Shown here: positions 57,848 through 64,000 of the stretch, piece after piece
How the letters are laid out: each line of letters opens with the position of its first letter
Numbering within the stretch: position 1 is the first letter of the stretch
From: Sphingomonas lycopersici
GTDB taxonomy: Bacteria; Pseudomonadota; Alphaproteobacteria; Sphingomonadales; Sphingomonadaceae
Length of the DNA stretch: 64,000 bases
Reading direction: 5' to 3'
Assembly (NCBI RefSeq): GCF_026130605.1
Contig: NZ_JANFAU010000002.1
Location: 667,267-731,266 of the forward strand
Program-made: the position numbers and the translations under genes
Notes under the pieces: model-generated
The model's database searches: none
Told to the model about the DNA's origin: nothing
What the model saw: only the letters and a program-made list of their open reading frames with translations

Positions 57848-57953
57848 GTCACCTCGGCCCTGAGCCGGGGTCCGTCAGGAGGCAGGCGCGGCGCAGGAGG
57901 CCCCAGCCGCAGAGCGTGCGGCACGATGGACCCCGCCTCAAGGCCGGGGTGAC
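57848..57953. repeat. palindromic repeat, family D
   Basis: GTCACCTCGGCCCTGAGCCG to CAAGGCCGGGGTGAC; 106 bp, matching the element inside the DOMON-like gene at 53200-53305 in arms, centre and length. A related shorter element is at 59991-60057. Confidence 0.92.
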
Positions 57954-57984
57954 GGTGGACGTAAAATGCGGCCTGCCCGAAACC

Positions 57985-58641
57985 TCAGCGCGGGGGCGGC
58001 GCCGCGCCCTGTTGCTGCGCGAGCTGCATCACCCGCTCCAGCACCGCCAATTGCCGTGCGATTTCCTGCTGATAGTCCGATTTCGGGGCGGACAGCGCCA
58101 GCGCGCGGCGCCACAAGGGCACCGCCGCGGCGAAATCGCCGGCGCGGAGAAAGGCCAGACCCATATAGTAAGGCGGCGCCGGATGCTGGGGCGCCAGCCG
58201 CATCGCCTGGCGGAATGCCGCCAGCGCCGCGGGGGACATGCGATCACCGTCATGCAGCGCGAAATTGGTGCCGAGCTGGGTCCACAGAATATAGCTGTGC
58301 GGAATCGCGCGGATCCCGCCGAGCACCACCTGAGTCGCCGCGGCGGTATCGCCGGTGCGCAGCATCGCATCCGACGCGACGAGATAGGCGCCGTCGGCGG
58401 TGAAGCGCCCGCCCATCAGCCGATCGCGCAACGCGATCACCTCGGGCTCGACCGCCACCGCCCGGGTGCTCGGGGTCGCGGGATGCGCCGGAAGCCCTGG
58501 CCGCCCCTGCCACGCATAGCCCGCCGCGCCGAGGAACAGCGCCGCCCCCGCGATCGACCAGGCGAGCCGCGGCAGCCGGAACGCGACCAGCGCACCGAAG
58601 GCGAGCGCGCCGAGCAGCGCGAGGATCAGATAGCCGGTCAT
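57985..58641 (-). CDS. TPR protein of cytochrome c maturation (CcmI/CycH-like C-terminal type)
   Basis: A 218-residue inner-membrane-anchored protein: two N-terminal hydrophobic segments (1-20, 27-45) and then TPR-type helices (TQLGTNFALHDGDR, AFRQAMRLAPQHPAPPYYMGLAFLRAGDFAAAVPLWRRAL). CcmI proteins present apocytochrome c to the ligation machinery. It overlaps ccmE by four bases. ccmF, ccmG and ccmH, which usually come between, are absent. Confidence 0.78.
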   Translation of the reverse strand: MTGYLILALLGALAFGALVAFRLPRLAWSIAGAALFLGAAGYAWQGRPGLPAHPATPSTRAVAVEPEVIALRDRLMGGRFTADGAYLVASDAMLRTGDTAAATQVVLGGIRAIPHSYILWTQLGTNFALHDGDRMSPAALAAFRQAMRLAPQHPAPPYYMGLAFLRAGDFAAAVPLWRRALALSAPKSDYQQEIARQLAVLERVMQLAQQQGAAPPPR

Positions 58642-59072
58642 TGCGCGAGCGTCTTCGTCTCGTGCATCTTCCCGGCGATCTCGGGCGGCATATATTTCTC
58701 GTCATGCTTGGCGAGCAAATTGGTCGCGACGAACGATCCGTCGGGGCGGAACTCGCCCTCCGCCACCACGCCCGATTTTTCCTTGAACAGATCGGGGGCG
58801 ATGCCGGTGAAGGTGACCGGGGTGGTGGCGCGGCCGTCGGTGACGACGAAATGGATCGTCACACCGTCCGCCGCGCGCTTGAGCGACCCCGCCTCGACCA
58901 TCCCGCCGAGCCGCACCGCCTTGCCGAGCGGCAGGGTCTGCGCGGTCACGTCGGAGGGGGCGTAGAAGAAGGCGGCGCGATCCTTGAGCGCGGACAGCGC
59001 GAGCAACCCCGCGCCGACGATCGCCGCCACCGCCAGCAACGCCAGCGTCAGCCGTTGATGCTTGGCCTTCAT
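58638..59072 (-). CDS. ccmE: cytochrome c maturation heme chaperone CcmE
   Basis: CcmE carries heme covalently from CcmC to the ligase. The 144-residue protein has one N-terminal membrane anchor (LTLALLAVAAIVGAGLLAL), a beta-barrel domain and the heme-binding His in LLAKHDEKYMPPE, with the conserved Tyr after it. Start at MKAKHQRLTLALL. Overlaps ccmD and the TPR gene by four bases each. Confidence 0.95.
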   Translation of the reverse strand: MKAKHQRLTLALLAVAAIVGAGLLALSALKDRAAFFYAPSDVTAQTLPLGKAVRLGGMVEAGSLKRAADGVTIHFVVTDGRATTPVTFTGIAPDLFKEKSGVVAEGEFRPDGSFVATNLLAKHDEKYMPPEIAGKMHETKTLAQ

Positions 59073-59173
59073 TTTTCCGCCTTGCGCATCGCGCGCCAGC
59101 TCCACAGCGCGACCAACGCCGCGCCGCCCAGCGTCACCGCATAAGCCGCGATCACGAAGGGCCAGGGGCTCAT
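59069..59173 (-). CDS. ccmD: heme exporter protein CcmD
   Basis: A 34-residue single-helix peptide, MSPWPFVIAAYAVTLGGAAL then VALWSWRAMRKAEK. CcmD connects CcmC and CcmE and aids release of holo-CcmE. The start codon lies in a four-base overlap with ccmC and its stop overlaps ccmE, so all three are coupled. Confidence 0.9.
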   Translation of the reverse strand: MSPWPFVIAAYAVTLGGAALVALWSWRAMRKAEK

Positions 59174-59916
59174 TGCGCAGCCCGCCGGCGCATCCGCGCC
59201 TCCGCCTTGGCCTGCGCCAGAATCGCGCGCATCCGCATCAGCACGATGCCGGCGAACAACAAAGTGAAGCCCGCGAGCATGATCGGCAGCGGCCAGATCA
59301 GCGACGGATCGATCGACGAGCCGGTCAGCCCGATGCTCGGCCCCTGATGCAGCGTGTTCCACCACACCACCGAATAACGGATGATCGGCAGCAGCACGGT
59401 GCCCGCGATCCCGAACAATGCCGGGATACGCCCGTCGCCGCCGCGCTCGCGATCGGCGCGCGCCAGCGCGATATAGCCGAGATAGACGAAGAACAGCAGC
59501 AGCATCGAGGTGAGCCGCCCGTCCCATTGCCAATAGGTGCCCCAGGTCGGCCGTCCCCAGATCGCACCGGTCACGAGACAGATCAGCGCGAACGCCGCCC
59601 CCGGCACCGCGATCGCGCGCGCCGCGACATCGGCAAGCGGGTGGCGCCAGACGAGATAGGCGATGCTGGAGAGCGCGATCCCGCTCCACCCGCCCATCCC
59701 GAGCCAGGCGGCGGGGACATGGATGTAGAGGATACGCACCGTCTCGCCCTGCAGATAATCGGGCGGGGTCTGCGTCAGCCCCGCCCAGCAGCCGAGCGCG
59801 ATCAGCGCGACGCCGAGCCACGTCACCACCGGGGTGAGCGGCCGGGCCAGCTTGAGGAAGCGAGCGGGATTGGCGAAGGCATGAAGCGCGGGCACGATCC
59901 TGCGCCAATATGGCAA
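59170..59916 (-). CDS. ccmC: heme exporter/handling protein CcmC
   Basis: A 248-residue protein with six membrane helices. The WWD heme-handling motif is WGRPTWGTYWQWDGRLTS and the two axial histidines are in YIHVPAAWLG and WWNTLHQG. CcmC delivers heme to CcmE on the periplasmic side. It is the first gene of ccmC-ccmD-ccmE-TPR. ccmA and ccmB are not upstream. Confidence 0.95.
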   Translation of the reverse strand: MPYWRRIVPALHAFANPARFLKLARPLTPVVTWLGVALIALGCWAGLTQTPPDYLQGETVRILYIHVPAAWLGMGGWSGIALSSIAYLVWRHPLADVAARAIAVPGAAFALICLVTGAIWGRPTWGTYWQWDGRLTSMLLLFFVYLGYIALARADRERGGDGRIPALFGIAGTVLLPIIRYSVVWWNTLHQGPSIGLTGSSIDPSLIWPLPIMLAGFTLLFAGIVLMRMRAILAQAKAEARMRRRAAQ

Positions 59917-59990
59917 GATCGCACGGCCGTCACCCCTATAGCATCAGGCGCGAAACAAGACCCGGTCTCGCCGAGCCCAGCCCCGCCTTC

Positions 59991-60057
59991 CACCCCGGCG
60001 CAGGCCGGGGTCCAGCATCGGGCCGATCGTAACTGGACCCCGGCCTTCGCCGGGGTG
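59991..60057. repeat. palindromic repeat, family C/D hybrid
   Basis: CACCCCGGCGCAGGCCGGGG facing CCCCGGCCTTCGCCGGGGTG, followed by an extra family C arm (CTCCCGCCTTCGCGGGAGCA) at 60079-60098. It occupies the gap between ccmC and the dehydrogenase. Confidence 0.85.
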
Positions 60058-60117
60058 GTACGCTCTTCCAGACTGGGCTCCCGCCTTCGCGGGAGCACAG
60101 TTAGGGCGCGCGGGACT

Positions 60118-61173
60118 TCACCCGCGCCCGATCAGCCGCTGCGCGATACGGTCCGCCACTTCCGACGAGGGATCGCCGGTCGCGTCGCTTTCGTCCCATA
60201 CCTGATCGAGTCGCTCGGGGATGCGGGCGATGCGCGCGCGCACTTCGGCCTCGTCGCCGGCGCCGAGATATTCGAGCCCGACATTGATGATCCCGCCCGC
60301 GTTGATCACATAATCGGGGGCGTAGACGATGCCGCGCTCGTGGATGCGCCGCCCGTCCTCGCGCGTCGCGAGCTGGTTGTTCGCCCCGCCCGCGACGACC
60401 TTCGCCTTCAGCGCCGCGATCGAGGTTTCGGTGAGGATCGCGCCCAACGCATTGGGGCTGACCAGATCGACGTCGAGCGACAGAATGTCGGCGGTCGCCG
60501 CGACGCTCGCGCCCAGCTCCGCCGCGAGCGCCTCGGCGCGCGCCGTATCGACGTCCGCCAGCGTCAGCACCGCGCCGTCCTTGGCGAGCAGTCGCGCCAG
60601 CCCGCCGCCGACCGAGCCGACGCCCTGCACCGCGACGCGCACGCCCTTCATGTCGACCGCGCCGAGCCCGCGCTTCGCCGCCGCCTTGACCCCGAGATAG
60701 ACCCCCATTGCGGTATAAGGCCCGGGATCACCGCCCGCCGCCCCGCTCGCCACCGGCAGGCCGGAGACGTAACGCGTCTCGCCCGCGATGACCTTCATCC
60801 GCGCCTCGGACATGCCGACATCTTCCGCAGTGACATAGCGCCCGCCGAGCGATTCGACGACGCGGCCGAATGCCTTGAGCTGCGCCTCGGTGATCGTCGC
60901 ACCCGGCGTATCGGCGAGCACGACGCCCTTGCCGCCGCCCAGCGCCAGCCCGGCCATCGCATTCTTGTAGCTCATCCCGCGCGACAGGCGCAGCGCGTCG
61001 GTGATCGCGCCGTCGGTATTCGCATAATGCCAGAAGCGCACGCCGCCCGCCGCCGGCCCGAGCGCGGTGGAGTGAATCGCGATAATCGCGTGAAGCCCCG
61101 ACGCCGGATCGGTGAACAGGTGGACGCCCTCATGGGCGTCGAAATCCGGGAAGCCCCAGTCCATCGTCTTCAT
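60118..61173 (-). CDS. ldh: leucine (Glu/Leu/Phe/Val-type) dehydrogenase
   Basis: Reversible NAD-dependent deamination of branched-chain amino acids to 2-oxoacids. The 351-residue protein has the length of leucine dehydrogenases, the catalytic Lys regions RGMSYKNAMAGL and GGGKGVV, and the NAD motif VQGVGSVGGGLARLL. It would feed the Bkd complex encoded at 21-24.7 kb. An AT-rich palindrome similar to that before bkd is 40 bases upstream. Phe or Val preference cannot be excluded. Confidence 0.88.
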   Translation of the reverse strand: MKTMDWGFPDFDAHEGVHLFTDPASGLHAIIAIHSTALGPAAGGVRFWHYANTDGAITDALRLSRGMSYKNAMAGLALGGGKGVVLADTPGATITEAQLKAFGRVVESLGGRYVTAEDVGMSEARMKVIAGETRYVSGLPVASGAAGGDPGPYTAMGVYLGVKAAAKRGLGAVDMKGVRVAVQGVGSVGGGLARLLAKDGAVLTLADVDTARAEALAAELGASVAATADILSLDVDLVSPNALGAILTETSIAALKAKVVAGGANNQLATREDGRRIHERGIVYAPDYVINAGGIINVGLEYLGAGDEAEVRARIARIPERLDQVWDESDATGDPSSEVADRIAQRLIGRG

Positions 61174-61213
61174 CCCTCCATAACCGCACGCAATGAAAGT
61201 GCGTCATGGCGCA

Positions 61214-61223
61214 ATAATATTAT
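61214..61223. promoter_or_regulatory. AT-rich palindrome upstream of leucine dehydrogenase
   Basis: ATAATATTAT, a perfect 10-bp palindrome, lies 40 bases before the start codon. With its left flank it shares AATAATATT with the palindrome before the bkd operon. Confidence 0.45.
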
Positions 61224-61264
61224 CAGGCAGCGAACGCCAGCCAATTCGCGAGGATGAGGGAAAA

Positions 61265-61342
61265 TGGGGCGATCGACGGGACTTGAACCCGCGACCCTCG
61301 GTACCACAAACCGATGCTCTAACCAACTGAGCTACGATCGCC
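61265..61342 (-). tRNA. tRNA-His(GTG)
   Basis: A 78-base tRNA including the histidine-specific extra 5' G at position -1 facing C73, acceptor GCGATCG / CGATCGC, anticodon loop TTGTGGT (GTG), T loop GGTTCAAGTCC and encoded CCA. Confidence 0.95.
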
Positions 61343-61446
61343 GCAATGGATGCGCGCCCCTAGCGGGGGTGCGGGCATCTGGTCAAGCTATCAGAGCGCG
61401 TTCGTTTCGTCATTCCCGTTCGGATCGGACGAAAAGCCCCGGTTCC

Positions 61447-61570
61447 GCTCCCTTCCCTGATGAAGGGAGGGTTGGGGGTGGGTGGTTATGGGGGGCACCG
61501 ATCCGCTTCCTCGCCGGCCAACCCACCCCCGGCCCCTCCCCTGTTCAAGGGAGGGGAGAAGGAAGCGGAT
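61447..61570. repeat. cluster of family E repeats
   Basis: One element (CCCTTCCCTGATGAAGGGAGG, about 61448-61470) is followed by AACCCACCCC/GGGGGTGGGT arms and a second element (CCCCTCCCCTGTTCAAGGGA and GGGGAG), all bracketed by ATCCGCTTCC / GGAAGCGGAT. It looks like nested or repeated insertion. It fills the gap between tRNA-His and gspN. Confidence 0.75.
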
Positions 61571-61585
61571 GACGCGCCACGCGGG

Positions 61586-62308
61586 TCAGAACCGCCCTTC
61601 GATCGCCAATTGCATTCCCTGCGGCGTCTGGACGAAGCCGAAGCCCTGCAACCGCGCGACCTGCGTCGGGTCGCTCGTCGCGAGCGTCAGATCGGTACGA
61701 TAGCGGCCGTCGCGCCAGATGCGAATCGTCGAGCCCTCGCCCGCCGGGCTGGTCAGCGGCAGCAGCAAGGCGGTGCCGTCGCAGCGCGGGGTGCCGCTCA
61801 TCGTCGTCGGGATGCGTTGCCCGGCGACATCGCCGGTCAGCAGCGCGCGCACCCGCCCCTCGGCGCGCTCGCAGGTGTCGCCGGCATAGCCGACGCTCAC
61901 ATCGTCCAGCTCCAGCGTCGTCACCGGGACGGGCGAAAAGGCGTTGCCGACCGGCAGACTGGCGGTGACATGGCTCAGCCCGATATTGTGCCGCGTCACG
62001 TCGATCGCGCCGCTCAACCGCGATCCGGCGGCGCCGTCGGGGGCGGCGAGCACGATCCGCGCATGCCCGATCAGCAACGGCAGCGGCGAGACCCGCGCGG
62101 CGAGCTCGCCCAACGCGATCTGGCCGAATCGCGCCTCGACCATCCGGCCCGACCAGATGCTGCCGGTCACCTCGCGCGCGGTCATCCCCGCCTCGGCGAC
62201 CCCGAACCACGCCAGCGCCAGCCGCAACGGCAGGGTCACGATCAGCGCCACCACCAGGATCGCCGCGAACAATGTGCCGCGCCCGATATTGAGGCGGAAT
62301 CCGCTCAC
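61586..62308 (-). CDS. gspN: type II secretion system protein N
   Basis: A 240-residue protein with one N-terminal membrane helix (GTLFAAILVVALIVTLPLRLAL) and a periplasmic beta-rich domain with GSIWSGRM, the family motif. It belongs to the periplasm-spanning assembly of the secretion machine. Last in gspL-gspM-gspN, overlapping gspM by four bases. Confidence 0.85.
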   Translation of the reverse strand: MSGFRLNIGRGTLFAAILVVALIVTLPLRLALAWFGVAEAGMTAREVTGSIWSGRMVEARFGQIALGELAARVSPLPLLIGHARIVLAAPDGAAGSRLSGAIDVTRHNIGLSHVTASLPVGNAFSPVPVTTLELDDVSVGYAGDTCERAEGRVRALLTGDVAGQRIPTTMSGTPRCDGTALLLPLTSPAGEGSTIRIWRDGRYRTDLTLATSDPTQVARLQGFGFVQTPQGMQLAIEGRF

Positions 62309-62778
62309 GGCCGCCGCGCCTTCAACGTGAGTTGCGCGGCGACGGTGCCGTCGCCGTTGGCGGTGATCGTCGCGCCGTCGATCAGCACGCCGTCCGCCTC
62401 CAGCCCGGCAAGCCAGCCGAGCAAGGCGCCGGCCTTCGCGCTGCCGATCGAGGTGCGCACGCTGTCGGCGCCGGTATCGACCCCGGCGAGCGTGAAGCCG
62501 GCGGCCTCGGCGCGTTCGCGCACCGCATCGGCGAGCGGCGCGCCGAGCGGCTGCGGATGGCCGCGCTGGATCGCGTGGATCGCATTGACCGTCGTCTGCG
62601 TCTGGCCGAGCCGTATCACCGCATCGTCATAGCGTTCGCGCGAGCTGGCGAGCCCGTCCTGCACCGGGCGGATCACCGCGACCCAGACGATCGTCACCGC
62701 GAGCAGCCCGAGCATGATAAGGATCAGCCAGCGTTCGCGCGGCGCGCGGGCGTCGAACCATGTCTTCCACCGGGTCAT
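62305..62778 (-). CDS. gspM: type II secretion system protein M
   Basis: A 157-residue bitopic inner-membrane protein: short basic cytoplasmic end (MTRWKTWFDARAPRERW), one membrane helix (LILIMLGLLAVTIVWVAVI) and a periplasmic ferredoxin-like domain. It pairs with GspL. Overlaps neighbours by four bases on each side. Confidence 0.88.
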   Translation of the reverse strand: MTRWKTWFDARAPRERWLILIMLGLLAVTIVWVAVIRPVQDGLASSRERYDDAVIRLGQTQTTVNAIHAIQRGHPQPLGAPLADAVRERAEAAGFTLAGVDTGADSVRTSIGSAKAGALLGWLAGLEADGVLIDGATITANGDGTVAAQLTLKARRP

Positions 62779-63860
62779 CGTATCCGCACCGTCACATCGC
62801 CCTTCAGCCGCCCGCCGGCCGATTCGAACGCCCCCGGCGTCACCGCGAACCCCGCGTCGCGCAGCCGCGCCTGGACCGCATTGGCCTCGGCATCGCTCTG
62901 CGCGATCAGGGTGATGCGCAAATCGCCGTTGGACTGGAAATCGAGCGCGCTCGCCTCGCTGCCCGGGGTCGCGCGAATCGCGGCGAGCGCCGCCGCGACG
63001 GTGCGGGTGAAGCCCTGCCCCGGCCCGCGCAGATGCGCGAGCCGCAGATCGAGCTTGGCGGCAAGATCGCCGTCGGCGGTCACCCCGCGCGCCAGCCCCT
63101 GCCGCGCGAGCGAATCGGCCTGCGCGTCGAGCCGGCTGGCGGCGAGCGAATAACGCGTGATCCGCACGAGGTCGGTCGCCAGCAGCGCGAGCAGGAGCAG
63201 CGCGGCGAGCAGCCCCAGCCGCCGCACCAGCGGCCAGTTGATCTCGCGCCGCCGGATGCGCGCGAACGGCCCCTGCCGCAGGTTGAGCGCCGGCGCGGCG
63301 ACCGCGGCGACCAGCGCGCGATCGAGCGCCTCGCGTTCGAGCGTCTCGGTCGCCGCGCCGGCGGTGACCAATTCGGTCAGCTGCGGCTCGTCGGCGAACC
63401 CGCTCGACACGCCGCGCACCACCGATTGCCCGCCGAGATCGGCACGGACGAAGCCTTCCTCGGGCACCGGGAGCAGCAGCGGCGCGGGCACCACCACCGC
63501 GGGGTCGATCCCCAGTCCGCGCAGCCCGTCGAGCCAGCCGCGCATCCGATCGATCGCGACCACGCCGATCGCGCGCTCGTCGTCATCGGTCTCGCCGACC
63601 GCGACGTGGAGCTGATCCTGCGGCGCGGCACAGGCGTCGTTGACCACGATCCGCGCCGCGGTGGCGGCCTGCGCCTGCGTGCGTGCGGGCAAGGCGGCCC
63701 AGTGCAACGTCACCGCATCGGCGGGGGCGACCGCGACCACCGGGGCGTCGTCCGCCTCGGGCACGCCCTGGCCACGCGCGGTGACCACATCGCCCTCGAT
63801 CCGCAGCCAGCGCCACGGATCGCCGACGCGCGGCGGCAAAAAGAGCAGGGTCGCCGTCAT
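62775..63860 (-). CDS. gspL: type II secretion system protein L
   Basis: A 361-residue inner-membrane protein with an actin-like cytoplasmic domain (1-225), a membrane helix (LGLLAALLLLALLATDLV, about 238-256) and a periplasmic ferredoxin-like domain. It links the GspE ATPase to GspM. Start at MTATLLFLPPRVG. gspK, often directly upstream, does not overlap; a large inverted repeat occupies that space. Confidence 0.88.
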   Translation of the reverse strand: MTATLLFLPPRVGDPWRWLRIEGDVVTARGQGVPEADDAPVVAVAPADAVTLHWAALPARTQAQAATAARIVVNDACAAPQDQLHVAVGETDDDERAIGVVAIDRMRGWLDGLRGLGIDPAVVVPAPLLLPVPEEGFVRADLGGQSVVRGVSSGFADEPQLTELVTAGAATETLEREALDRALVAAVAAPALNLRQGPFARIRRREINWPLVRRLGLLAALLLLALLATDLVRITRYSLAASRLDAQADSLARQGLARGVTADGDLAAKLDLRLAHLRGPGQGFTRTVAAALAAIRATPGSEASALDFQSNGDLRITLIAQSDAEANAVQARLRDAGFAVTPGAFESAGGRLKGDVTVRIR

Positions 63861-63895
63861 GTAAGGGTCCAAACTTGACTAGGACAGCGCCGTGA

Positions 63896-63992
63896 TCGCC
63901 CGGAGAAGCCCGCTGGCAAGAAGTGCAGCGCAGACGCGTAGCTGAAGCTACGCGCAAGCAAGCGACGCCGTCCAGCGGGCTTCTCCGGGCGA
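63896..63992. repeat. nested inverted repeat at the window edge
   Basis: Perfect 21-bp arms (starting TCGCCCGGAGAAGC at 63896 and its complement ending at 63992) enclose a second perfect dyad CGCGTAGCT-GA-AGCTACGCG at 63935-63954. It lies 36 bases upstream of gspL. It matches none of the other repeat families here. Confidence 0.85.
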
Positions 63993-64000
63993 CCGCTCCG

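Larger units (their letters stand above)
57608..57984. other. gap between kup and the cytochrome c maturation genes: repeats only
   Basis: The 377 bases contain the kup leader, a family F repeat (57758-57785) and a family D repeat (57848-57953). An AT-rich stretch at 57800-57845 may hold a promoter. No gene is supported. The upstream ccm genes end here. Confidence 0.6.

Overview
The window is GC-rich chromosomal DNA from an alphaproteobacterium, most probably a Sphingomonas-type sphingomonad. The evidence is the alphaproteobacterial gene orders (fabD-fabG-acpP-fabF, rpsF-rpsR-long rplI, aroA-cmk-rpsA-ihfB, FYDLN-acid protein divergent from aroA, ccmCDE), the alphaproteobacterial LexA operator (GTTC-N7-GTTC), an HrcA/CIRCE-controlled groESL, and many palindromic intergenic repeats. 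The sequence alone does not identify a species. There is no phage, IS element, plasmid gene or CRISPR array; this is core chromosome sprinkled with small repeats.

Layout. 1-3.6 kb: fatty acid synthesis (fabD, fabG, acpP, fabF; minus strand). 3.7-5.1 kb: membrane glycosyltransferase. 5.4-6.6 kb: rpsF-rpsR-rplI. 6.8-12.4 kb: Uup-type ABC-F ATPase, groEL/groES under a CIRCE element, MATE transporter. 12.6-16.7 kb: lipoprotein, second membrane glycosyltransferase, an Fnr oxygen-sensor island (36-aa membrane peptide, fnr, hemerythrin-like gene, two FNR boxes), Cu/Zn superoxide dismutase. 16.7-19.5 kb: an inositol-phosphate cluster (CDP-alcohol transferase, myo-inositol-1-phosphate synthase, nucleotidyltransferase). 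19.6-20.9 kb: ArsR regulator with two SRPBCC proteins. 21-24.7 kb: branched-chain 2-oxoacid dehydrogenase E1 alpha, E1 beta and E2. 25-30.4 kb: PilZ protein, Bax-inhibitor-1 protein, RNA cyclic phosphodiesterase, RNB-only ribonuclease, moeA, lexA. 30.4-35.6 kb: comEC, gltX, gltA. 35.9-43.6 kb: degenerate histidine kinase with a DUF2336 protein, a nucleotidyltransferase/CDP-alcohol-transferase-like fusion, a long coiled-coil membrane protein, SnoaL-like protein, AraC/GlxA regulator. 43.7-51.8 kb: tRNA-Ala, FYDLN protein, aroA, hydrolase, cmk, rpsA, ihfB, tRNA-Leu, solute-binding protein, DUF4112. 51.9-55.7 kb: NamZ-type muramidase, DOMON-like protein, rimO, tRNA-Met, second LigT-type protein. 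55.7-64 kb: kup, cytochrome c maturation (ccmC, ccmD, ccmE and a TPR gene), leucine dehydrogenase, tRNA-His and type II secretion gspN, gspM, gspL.

Genes that work together: leucine dehydrogenase (60.1 kb) makes the 2-oxoacids that the Bkd complex (21-24.7 kb) consumes, and both promoters carry an AT-rich palindrome with a common 9-base core. The inositol cluster has the three activities expected for making CDP-inositol and moving inositol phosphate onto an acceptor. Fnr has a 4Fe-4S cysteine set and is flanked by two matching operators.

The most unusual material is (1) the inositol cluster and its apparently dead fused relative at 38.4-39.6 kb, (2) a histidine kinase lacking the phospho-acceptor histidine, (3) palindromic repeats that have entered coding sequence in frame in at least two proteins, and (4) the small Fnr regulon.
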